A DNA stretch of 64,000 nt from Polynucleobacter sp. JS-Safj-400b-B2. GTDB taxonomy: Bacteria; Pseudomonadota; Gammaproteobacteria; Burkholderiales; Burkholderiaceae. Both the position numbers and the translations under genes were made by a program. Below the pieces are notes generated by a model that saw only the letters and a list, made by a program, of their open reading frames with translations, searched no databases and was not told the origin of the DNA. This document shows positions 37,598-44,638 of this stretch, piece by piece. Positions within the stretch are counted from its first letter, which is position 1, and every line of letters starts with the position of its first letter. The stretch spans positions 1 to 64,000 of the forward strand of contig NZ_JACVPJ010000008.1 of the NCBI RefSeq assembly GCF_018881975.1, written 5' to 3'.

Positions 37598-38485
37598 TTA
37601 ATTCATTGGAAGCAAATTAACCCTGCCATCCTCGAAAGCAATCTCCTCAGCTAAAACGTAAATCAATGAGCGCATAGCCTCTTCGGCATCAGCCAACTCG
37701 ATTTTTATTGGCTCGCGATTATGGGGTAATGACTTGCCCAATAATTCCCAAATAAGGGATTCGGCTAAAGCCAATTCCTCAACGTTTCTATACCGATGAA
37801 TCTCCCACTCACCCCAGGGATAGTGTTTTGATATTTGATTTAAGGCCCCACGCTGAATGCCTATCCTGACATAACCAGGCTTATCAGGATGGGTTAATAG
37901 GCAAACGACTCCGGCGTTTGCTATCTCCATCATCTCTTCTGGAGTTCTTGTGCCCATACCGCACTCGGGACAGCCCTCACCCTCCATCACCAACTTAGGT
38001 CGCGTACGCCACTGATGGCCATTGCTGCATTGGAAATCATTTCTGCCACTGACGATACTTTTGACATGACCTAAAAGAGTAATATCCCGCCCTACTAAAC
38101 GTTTTTTAACCGAAACGTTATAGGCAGCCTGAAATGTGGGAACAGTTGAAGATTCTGGCCGCATTCCGGCGTCTTTAGCTGCTGCAATTCCAACGCAAAC
38201 CTCTTCCCAAGACATTATTTCTATCTCAACGCCGCCTCTATAGGGAATAGCCGATTGAGGAATTTGACTCCAGAATGCTTTCTCAGCCCAATAGGGATCT
38301 TCTACAGGGTGAAAATCTTTTAATTGCCACTCTTGTCCTGTTTCTTTGACAATGCGTCCAGCAGCTTTGGTGAGATCACTATTGTGTTGGGCCATTCGAA
38401 CTAAAGGATCGCGAATCGTCACCCCTATTTTGTAGAGACTTTGATTGGATGGGTGCGTAAGTACGTAGATGTAGCCGGGCTTCAT
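37598..38485 (-). CDS. GIY-YIG-type nuclease-like protein with central zinc ribbon and second GIY-YIG-like half
   Basis: The protein has 295 residues. The N-terminal domain has GYIYVLTHPSNQSLYKIGVT (residues 4-23), the GIY...YIG pair of the T5orf172/MUG113 branch of the GIY-YIG superfamily, with Arg31 in the helix that follows and Glu69 in AEKAFW. The centre has a zinc-ribbon CSNGHQW (C153, H157) and CPECG (C172, C175). The C-terminal third repeats the pattern (VVCLLTHPDKPGYVRIGI, then ALAESLIWELLG), apparently a diverged second copy. It lies 12 bp after the ATPase gene on the same strand, so the two form a unit. A nuclease role is expected from the family; the target is unknown. Confidence 0.75.
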   Translation of the reverse strand: MKPGYIYVLTHPSNQSLYKIGVTIRDPLVRMAQHNSDLTKAAGRIVKETGQEWQLKDFHPVEDPYWAEKAFWSQIPQSAIPYRGGVEIEIMSWEEVCVGIAAAKDAGMRPESSTVPTFQAAYNVSVKKRLVGRDITLLGHVKSIVSGRNDFQCSNGHQWRTRPKLVMEGEGCPECGMGTRTPEEMMEIANAGVVCLLTHPDKPGYVRIGIQRGALNQISKHYPWGEWEIHRYRNVEELALAESLIWELLGKSLPHNREPIKIELADAEEAMRSLIYVLAEEIAFEDGRVNLLPMN

Positions 38486-38497
38486 GAAAAATTATTT

Positions 38498-40666
38498 CTA
38501 CCGTAATTTAAGCACCGCTTTATATAAACCCTTCAAATGATCGGCGCCCATATCTAATATAGGCTCATACATAAATGAATTTAAATGTATGTTTTCAGGG
38601 GTCATAAGGTTTACTTTTTCCAAGAGCTCTAGAGTATTGTGACTATCTTGAAATTTACCCTTATAAGCATTGAAAAGTTCGTAAGTCTGCATTCCGGTAA
38701 TTTCATCTACAAATTTGTCATCCTTTATTGCCGAAATCATAAACTCTTCAGCCTTCAATCTAATTCCCATAGATAAAATTATCTTGCCATCTAACTCAGC
38801 AGTCTCATTGGGGTCTGATAAAACAACATCGCAAGTTTCATAAATTAAATCAATCACCTTAATTTCGTGGTGTGGCAAAGAAATTGATGGATCATTTAAT
38901 ACCAGTTGATAAATTGACTCAAGTCTTTCTATGGTTATTCTTTTCGACTTAGGTCTTATGTGCAATAGCGCAGTTAGATCATCAGACTCTGAAGGCCTAT
39001 TGCAATACTCAGCTAAATTTCTTACAAATGGTATCGCTGCAATTAAAAACTTGGCATTATCAAAGTGCTCCTTCCAGTAAGCAAATGGATCTTTCTGATA
39101 GAGCTCCTCGCGTAAGGCAAGATTGCGATTGCTTTTAACTGCAAATAGCTTTTTGTGCCTAGGTATTCCAAGCCTACTGCTAATTGTTCTATGAAAGTCA
39201 AAGTTATGCGTAAGAAATATGCAATTGAAATCGCCTTGGCGACTTAATTCGCGAAGATATTCAATGATCGCGTATTTATTTTTGTAATCAAACGAATCTG
39301 CAATATCATCAGCTACCACTAAAGTTTTTAGGCCTATATTTTTTCTCGCATTTAATTCGAAAAGAATATTAAGGATATATAAGGCTCGCTTCTCTCCTTG
39401 ACTAAGAACCTGTATAAGTAAGCTTTGATCAATTTCAGTTACATCTTCACTGTCTTTAAATTTGAAGGCAACTTGTGGGGATGTTCCTTTTAAAATTACA
39501 TCCTCTTGGTTAACAACCGCCAATTCAAATGGGACGGTAAATCTACTATTGAATTGCTCCACCACAGCCTCCCACAAAGTCCGCTCAGATTTGGCAGCCT
39601 CAATGGATTTTCGAATTACTTCTTTTGCCTGCTTGTACTGGTCAATAAATTCTTTAGCAATTACTTTATGCTCGCGCAAGTACTCGAGCCAAATCTTTCT
39701 CTGAAACTCGGAATAATCAGCCAACTCCGAAACAATATCCTTATTTTCCAATAGGTAATCTCGAAATTCGCGCAATTCCTTTGTTGTGAGTTTTTTATCT
39801 ATTTCATTGAATTTCTTATTTAGATCATCATTTGAGAAGATTTTCTTTTTTTCTTCATCAATCTTTTCCGCTAATTCATCGGCAGTCTTAACCTCTTGCT
39901 TAACGCCTGCATTATTAAGATTAATTGAATGGCTGGCGCTAAAAAATCCGTTTTCCAGTAGATTTTTTTGCACAGTAGTTGCATGGTAGTAATTAAAAGT
40001 TTTTGAAAGAATCGGAGACTCTGCAACTAATTCATTATATTTTTCAATGTATTCGTTTAGCTGTCTTTTAATAGCGCCTGAATCTAAAAATCCCATTGTT
40101 TTATCATTAAAGAGATTGGCATACTTGAGTGCCGCAAATCTCTCATTCGCTACATCATCCAACCGCTCCTCAAGAGATTCGAGACAATCAAAAAGTGAAT
40201 GGGCACCAAAGCATCTTACTAACTCACCTTCTGATGTTATATTTCGACCCGTTAAACCGGATGCCTCCTTCAAAATCTTTAATAATTCAATCTTTTTAGA
40301 CTCAATACTATCCAGCGCTTGGTCGTAACCTTTTTTTATTTCTGCATTCACCAGAAGAAGGGATGCCTTACTAGACACAAAGTTTTGCTCGTAAGGTTGA
40401 ATGACAAAGACAGATTCACCACTTAAATCAGCTCCATCTTGATCCTTAATATCCCTTACTGACACCCTATCTTTGTTGATTTGATCGCCTGAAGCAGATC
40501 CATTTATAAGGTCAATAAAAGACTTAGCCAAGGATGTCTTCATGAATCCGTTGGGTGCGTAAACTGAATACACCTTCGAGTCGTCAAATCTAAAGACATG
40601 ATTAAGACTACCTATTCCGTAGCAGTTCTCAATTTTTACAGTTACTTTTTTCAATGAAATACCCAC
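38498..40666 (-). CDS. ABC/SMC-type AAA ATPase with variant P-loop (candidate defence ATPase)
   Basis: The protein has 722 residues. The P-loop reads YAPNGFMKTSLAKSF (about 36-50): Asn39-Gly40, Lys43 and Thr44 are kept but the glycine before the lysine is Met42. A long coiled-coil middle (about 90-380) follows, then the ABC signature VLSQGEKRALYIL (about 417), Walker B TLVVADDIADSFD (about 445) and a switch histidine FLTHNFDFHR (about 483). This is the layout of RloC/PrrC-type and related defence ATPases. No HEPN or nuclease motif is evident in the C-terminal 200 residues, so the adjoining GIY-YIG protein may be the effector. It interrupts the usual terminase-portal adjacency. Confidence 0.8.
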   Translation of the reverse strand: MGISLKKVTVKIENCYGIGSLNHVFRFDDSKVYSVYAPNGFMKTSLAKSFIDLINGSASGDQINKDRVSVRDIKDQDGADLSGESVFVIQPYEQNFVSSKASLLLVNAEIKKGYDQALDSIESKKIELLKILKEASGLTGRNITSEGELVRCFGAHSLFDCLESLEERLDDVANERFAALKYANLFNDKTMGFLDSGAIKRQLNEYIEKYNELVAESPILSKTFNYYHATTVQKNLLENGFFSASHSINLNNAGVKQEVKTADELAEKIDEEKKKIFSNDDLNKKFNEIDKKLTTKELREFRDYLLENKDIVSELADYSEFQRKIWLEYLREHKVIAKEFIDQYKQAKEVIRKSIEAAKSERTLWEAVVEQFNSRFTVPFELAVVNQEDVILKGTSPQVAFKFKDSEDVTEIDQSLLIQVLSQGEKRALYILNILFELNARKNIGLKTLVVADDIADSFDYKNKYAIIEYLRELSRQGDFNCIFLTHNFDFHRTISSRLGIPRHKKLFAVKSNRNLALREELYQKDPFAYWKEHFDNAKFLIAAIPFVRNLAEYCNRPSESDDLTALLHIRPKSKRITIERLESIYQLVLNDPSISLPHHEIKVIDLIYETCDVVLSDPNETAELDGKIILSMGIRLKAEEFMISAIKDDKFVDEITGMQTYELFNAYKGKFQDSHNTLELLEKVNLMTPENIHLNSFMYEPILDMGADHLKGLYKAVLKLR

Positions 40667-40828
40667 TTAAATTTTCTATCTTCCATCGTAACTATAGGAG
40701 GACGCTTACGCCAGCAATTCTTAGGCCTTAGTTAATGCTCTAAGTAAATGGCCATTAATATTCATTCAATCGCACACTCATTTTTTTATCCTCTAGACCA
40801 TTGATTTATATAGGCTTTTAAATTGCCG

Positions 40829-40880
40829 TGACTTTTTTTAATCCATTGGTCGCGCGTTCGAATCCCGCCCGATCGAACCA
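40829..40880 (+). pseudogene. tRNA-Lys-like 3'-half remnant
   Basis: The stretch GTGACTTTTTTTAATCC then ATTGGTCGCGCGTTCGAATCC resembles the anticodon arm, variable loop and T-arm of a tRNA-Lys(UUU), and it ends in ACCA. The anticodon loop has extra T residues, the acceptor strand is off by one, and no D-arm lies upstream, so it is not a working tRNA. Such 3' halves commonly mark attachment sites left by tRNA-targeting elements. Confidence 0.5.
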
Positions 40881-40925
40881 ATATAAATATCGTCACCTTA
40901 GCCTTTCTGAGCCTTGGAAATCCTG

Positions 40926-42260
40926 TTAGCCCCTCGATGCATAGAGTGAATCATTTTCAGGCATTCGTCTGGCTCTCATTACCCCATACCTAGTTGCATC
41001 CCAAGCATGATCTTCTGCATCGGTATCTACATCTTCAGGGTTTAATGAATCTGGAGGTAGTTGAGGGATAGTTCTTAACCAATGTTTACATGTTGAGAAG
41101 ACTTTGAGTCTGTTTTCAGCCAGAAGCCGGATGATTTCTTGAGCGCCATTCACACTGCTTCTGGGAGCGTTATAGGCCTCCGTCCATTTCACGCCTTTAT
41201 CCCTGAAGATTTGTCCGATGGATCGCTCCGCTCCAATCTTCGAAAAGATGGATGGATCAGCTAGGTTCATGCGGTATTCATAACCAAGGCGTTGGTCGTG
41301 TGTTTCGATTTTCTTGATCTTGTCTGCGACTACGGTTGCATCTTCTCTTGTGCCCGTGTTTTCTTTATCGCCATATCCATAGAGCTCTCTCCACAGGTAA
41401 TAGATCCCATCATTCGATAGCGCGAACCAATACACGGCGTATGGCCTAGCATAACCCCAATCCATTGAGCGCCATACTTTCCATGCTGGTGGAATTGCGA
41501 ATGGCTCTACAACGTGTTTAGAGGCCTGCCATACCCCTTCAAGGAAACTTCCCACGTGGATATCCCAATCACCCTCTAACCAGGCTCTGCGCCTGTTTGG
41601 ATCGCTTAGCGACTCAAGGCTCATGAGGTAGTTGGGGTCGTTTTTCAGAAGAATGGTGTTCTCATAAATCGTCGAATGAATTCTGACTCTGGGTAACGCG
41701 CCCTCCTGTCTGATGATTTGTCCCGCCGGTATTGTCCCAATCTGAAATCGCTCTTTTACCGATGCATGCCCAACTCCGAAAGGATTGCAAGTAGCCCTTA
41801 CCATCCTCGGCATTCCGGGGTGAGAAGACCTGCAAGTCGAATGCATGGCTTCGTAAAAAGAGAGGTTGCGCCAGTTAGTGAGCTCCTCAAATCCTAGCCA
41901 GGGATATTCATGGCCATGGTAATTCCAGTAGTCGTCCTCATTAGCCCCATACCGAAAGTACAGCATCTCGCCAGTTGGCCACTTCCAGACGTAATCCGAT
42001 TCATTAAACTTGGCGCCTGGGAAGATTTGATAGAACCAGCGCTTGCTCTTAGCCACTACATCAGCCAATTGTGGATAGGTTAGACGGAATAAGGTACCGC
42101 GCCAGTGATCCCCAAAGCCTCTTCCTACATGTTGGGCATAGCTCATGAGCAAGGTATCAGTCTTACCCCCTCCTCTAGTACCTTCGAGCAATACTTCATA
42201 AACAGGGCATGTCAGAAACAAAGTCTGACTACCAGGCAATGGTGCCCAGATGGTTTTCAT
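40926..42260 (-). CDS. Phage terminase large subunit
   Basis: The ATP-driven DNA-packaging motor and nuclease, 444 residues. The ATPase domain has a Walker A LLEGTRGGGKTDTL (about 24-37) and Walker B PWLGFEELTNW (about 120-130, E125/E126 catalytic). The C-terminal RNase H-like nuclease shows RSMDWGYARPYAVYW (first Asp) and DTDAEDHAWDATRYGVM (late Asp). It follows the small subunit by 17 bp. The length and motifs fit the terminase_6 group of short-tailed phages and satellites. Confidence 0.9.
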   Translation of the reverse strand: MKTIWAPLPGSQTLFLTCPVYEVLLEGTRGGGKTDTLLMSYAQHVGRGFGDHWRGTLFRLTYPQLADVVAKSKRWFYQIFPGAKFNESDYVWKWPTGEMLYFRYGANEDDYWNYHGHEYPWLGFEELTNWRNLSFYEAMHSTCRSSHPGMPRMVRATCNPFGVGHASVKERFQIGTIPAGQIIRQEGALPRVRIHSTIYENTILLKNDPNYLMSLESLSDPNRRRAWLEGDWDIHVGSFLEGVWQASKHVVEPFAIPPAWKVWRSMDWGYARPYAVYWFALSNDGIYYLWRELYGYGDKENTGTREDATVVADKIKKIETHDQRLGYEYRMNLADPSIFSKIGAERSIGQIFRDKGVKWTEAYNAPRSSVNGAQEIIRLLAENRLKVFSTCKHWLRTIPQLPPDSLNPEDVDTDAEDHAWDATRYGVMRARRMPENDSLYASRG

Positions 42261-42277
42261 TGGTTTTGTTTAATTCA

Positions 42278-42682
42278 CTAGTGTTTTGCTTGGGCAGCTT
42301 GCTCCCACTCATCTATGCTCATAGCGCTTGGCACGACAAGAACTCCACTCTGTAGGGGTGCGCCGTCTTTGCCAGTGTGCTCAATGGCTGATAAGCGTGG
42401 ATGTACGTAAGGTGCAGCATGTCTTCCAACGGTGGCAGCCATGTTTAGAAGCTTAATACGAGCTTCATTTGCCAAAGCCTTGCCTCCAAGCTCTTCATCT
42501 TGAATATTGCTGGCTTCTTCGTATAGCTGGTGCATTACCTTCATCATGACTTCTAGAGGCGTGATCCCGTGGGTAGCAACAGCCTCAGCAATCTGGCGGG
42601 TACGCTTAGTTAGGCTGCCAGTCTTGCGACCAGCCCCCTGTCTTTTTCCACCCTTTGATTTCTTTTGATTGTTTTCAATCAT
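42278..42682 (-). CDS. Phage terminase small subunit
   Basis: The probable DNA-recognition subunit of packaging has 134 residues. It starts with a basic GGKRQGAGRKTGSLTKRT segment, a DNA-binding hook common in TerS proteins of this kind, then a helical part (ITPLEVMMKVMHQLYEEA, ALANEARIKLLNMAATVG) and a flexible acidic end. Its place immediately upstream of terL and the basic start support the call. Its start overlaps the preceding gene by four bases. Confidence 0.8.
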   Translation of the reverse strand: MIENNQKKSKGGKRQGAGRKTGSLTKRTRQIAEAVATHGITPLEVMMKVMHQLYEEASNIQDEELGGKALANEARIKLLNMAATVGRHAAPYVHPRLSAIEHTGKDGAPLQSGVLVVPSAMSIDEWEQAAQAKH

Positions 42683-42921
42683 GAGGTGACAGTTGTTACT
42701 TTGATGAGCTTTAAAAGATGGGGTTGCAATGCGACTGAATCACCAATGGGCTCATCAAACTCAATAATGATTCGTTGGAATAAGTCATGACGGCTTTGGG
42801 CTCCACGATGTTTGACCACGGTACCTACGCGCCCACTCGGGGTCTTCACTTTTGATCCAATAGGAAAGTCTTCCATGTCTAGACGATCAATGACGCCTGC
42901 AATGGTTGGATTAGTTTGCAT
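42679..42921 (-). CDS. Small phage protein with SH3-like (KOW-type) segment
   Basis: About 80 residues from the ATG at 42921, which has GGAGA seven bases upstream and overlaps the previous gene by only 11 bp; a start at 42972 would overlap by 62 bp. The GSKVKTPSGRVGTVVKHRG segment looks like a small beta-barrel of the KOW/SH3 kind that often binds nucleic acid. Role unknown; the position just before the terminase suggests late regulation or packaging help. Confidence 0.65.
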   Translation of the reverse strand: MQTNPTIAGVIDRLDMEDFPIGSKVKTPSGRVGTVVKHRGAQSRHDLFQRIIIEFDEPIGDSVALQPHLLKLIKVTTVTS

Positions 42922-43852
42922 TGGGTTTCTCCGTGGTTTCTGCGCGCTCTTTTCGCTTGTGTAGTTCTGCAAAGATCCTTGTTTTGAAGGTCTCGTAACT
43001 TTCTGCCCCCTCGGCCCTCATGCCTAGCTCCCTGCCTTTGGCGTCTATGCCTTCATTGGTTTTCCACCAGGCATCTTCGTCTGCGCTAGCGGCTTCTGCC
43101 TTCTTGCGCGCTCCTTTGAGTATTGCCAAGACATAGCCTGCATTGATCGGGGTTAGGTTTGAGACTTTCATGCGCGTTTCCTTTGCTGTGGCGATAGCCT
43201 CTGCCACCTCAGCATCCGTTACCCCGAGATTGACGATGTCCCGTATGCGGTAGTCATCTACGGCTGTAGCTCTGCCCTCCTTGCTGATCATGGCTGCAAA
43301 GCTTTTATATTTTTCGATGCGCCCCTGAAAAATCTTTTCATCATCGGCAAGCGTGGGTGGTCCTTGGGGAATTTTTTCCTTTTCACCCCCATTGTTTTGT
43401 TTGTCTGGTGTATGGAGATTGGTTACTGGTGACTGGTGTTTGGTGTCTGGTGAGCAATGCGTTCGCATTGCGGTCGCATTGCGTTCGCATCCTTTATTGG
43501 GGGTGATTTCGGGTTGAGATTCGTCCGAAGGAAATGATTGCCACCTACCTTCTGCGCTCCGCCTGGCTTTGAGTTGCTTATCTTTGAAGCGGGCTATTTC
43601 ATGGTCACAGCGCTCTTGTCTCCAGCCTTGATCGGTGAGGGTAAAAAATTCGTTGAGGACGGAGACAACTGCATTTTTTTCTTCTTTTGATCGCGCGTTG
43701 ATCAATCTTTGAACCAACTTAACATCTATAGGTAATGGCTTTTCTGTGGCGTAGTACTTTCTGATGAGGCGGCTATAAGTTGCATCCTCTATGAATGTAA
43801 GATGCGCAGTCGCCTCTGCATAATCTCCGATGTGGTGCTCGTAGTAATTCAT
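42911..43852 (-). CDS. DUF1376-type phage replication-associated protein
   Basis: The protein has 313 residues from the ATG at 43852, with GGAGACAG upstream; an in-frame start at 43903 adds 17 basic residues and has no ribosome site. The N-terminal 100 residues (NYYEHHIGDYAEATAHLTFIEDATYSRLIRKYYATEKPLP) are the DUF1376 domain, a winged-helix-like domain common near phage origins. The middle is low-complexity; the C-terminal helical part (YRIRDIVNLGVTDAEVAEAIATAKE) resembles a replication-loader module. It is the first gene of the minus-strand phage run. No helicase or primase partner is visible. Confidence 0.75.
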   Translation of the reverse strand: MNYYEHHIGDYAEATAHLTFIEDATYSRLIRKYYATEKPLPIDVKLVQRLINARSKEEKNAVVSVLNEFFTLTDQGWRQERCDHEIARFKDKQLKARRSAEGRWQSFPSDESQPEITPNKGCERNATAMRTHCSPDTKHQSPVTNLHTPDKQNNGGEKEKIPQGPPTLADDEKIFQGRIEKYKSFAAMISKEGRATAVDDYRIRDIVNLGVTDAEVAEAIATAKETRMKVSNLTPINAGYVLAILKGARKKAEAASADEDAWWKTNEGIDAKGRELGMRAEGAESYETFKTRIFAELHKRKERAETTEKPNAN

Positions 43853-44282
43853 CTCAATCTGTCTCCGTGTAGTTCTTTTTCTTGCGTGCAATATTTTTTT
43901 CAAGAGATGAATCTAACAATCGGAAAGCGTATCGTCAAATGCGTTTTTTCTGAATTTTTCTTTAATTTATTTATTCATCATTTCTCTGTAATCCATGTTT
44001 GAGAAATTCGTGAGAATAATTTTCTTTATCTGAAGTGTTTGTTGATCTATATGTGTCCACCACTCTCTTTGCGCTATCAGAATTTACTGACAAGGCTATA
44101 GCCATTTATTTATATGGCTTGTGTCACTTCTATGAATAAATATTTTTTTGTAGTCAAAAATTAATATGCGTCTTCAAAGTGGGTATTGACATTTGATTGA
44201 CCACCAAAATTTCATTGACTACATTGCACTTCAGTAGCACACAAAACGATTCTTAACAAAACATAAATGGAGATTAAGTTTA
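43853..44282. other. Regulatory gap between the DUF1376 gene and the AlpA unit
   Basis: 430 A/T-rich bp without a supported gene between divergent transcription units; both promoters should lie here. It contains three ATTGAC boxes (44185, 44196, 44214) and a small hairpin AGCCAT (44100-44105) / ATGGCT (44114-44119). It is the best place in the island for an early promoter and operators, and possibly an origin, though no iteron array is seen. Confidence 0.5.
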
Positions 44283-44393
44283 ATGATGGCAATTCGCTTA
44301 TACAGCCTGTATCGATCTTACGGATACACCAAAATGAGTTCTGCAAAGATGGCGTTGCAGGTTTATCGTAAAAATGTAAAACGCGCCCGGTAA
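44283..44393 (+). CDS. 36-residue basic small protein
   Basis: An ATG at 44283 (second ATG directly after) with GGAGA nine bases upstream opens a 36-codon frame ending five bases before the AlpA start region. The peptide is rich in Arg, Lys and Tyr (RLYSLYRSYGYTKMSSAKMA) and carries no hydrophobic stretch. Its placement suggests cotranscription with the AlpA regulator. No family is recognised. Confidence 0.5.
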   Translation: MMAIRLYSLYRSYGYTKMSSAKMALQVYRKNVKRAR

Positions 44394-44403
44394 GGAAATG
44401 ATC

Positions 44404-44607
44404 ATGAATGACATCACATCTAGAGATATGAACGTGACCTTAATGCGAATTCCTCAAATTTTGAAAATGATGCCGATTTCTAAATCCAAGTTTTGGCTCA
44501 TGGTGCAGAAAGGTGAATTTCCAAAGCCGATCAAAATTGGCAGGTCTTCGTTTTGGACGATTGAACAGGTTCAGTCATTTATTCGAGAGAGGACTGACAA
44601 CATCTAA
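44404..44607 (+). CDS. AlpA-family phage regulator / excisionase-like protein
   Basis: AlpA proteins are MerR-like small DNA-binding factors that activate integrase or act in excision. The protein (67 residues from the ATG at 44404, seven bases after AAGGA; an ATG two codons earlier is also possible) shows the family pattern LMRIPQILKMMPISKSKFWLMVQKGEFPKPIKIG, with helix-turn-helix and wing, and ends SFWTIEQVQSFIRER. It is divergent from the phage replication gene and is likely a master switch of the island. Confidence 0.88.
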   Translation: MNDITSRDMNVTLMRIPQILKMMPISKSKFWLMVQKGEFPKPIKIGRSSFWTIEQVQSFIRERTDNI

Positions 44608-44638
44608 GAAAGGACCGACCCCTGATAGATTTCGGGGG

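Noticed and set aside
40851-40880. A complete tRNA gene at this T-arm-like sequence
   Set aside because: There is no D-arm or acceptor 5' strand upstream, and the 3' strand is out of register.
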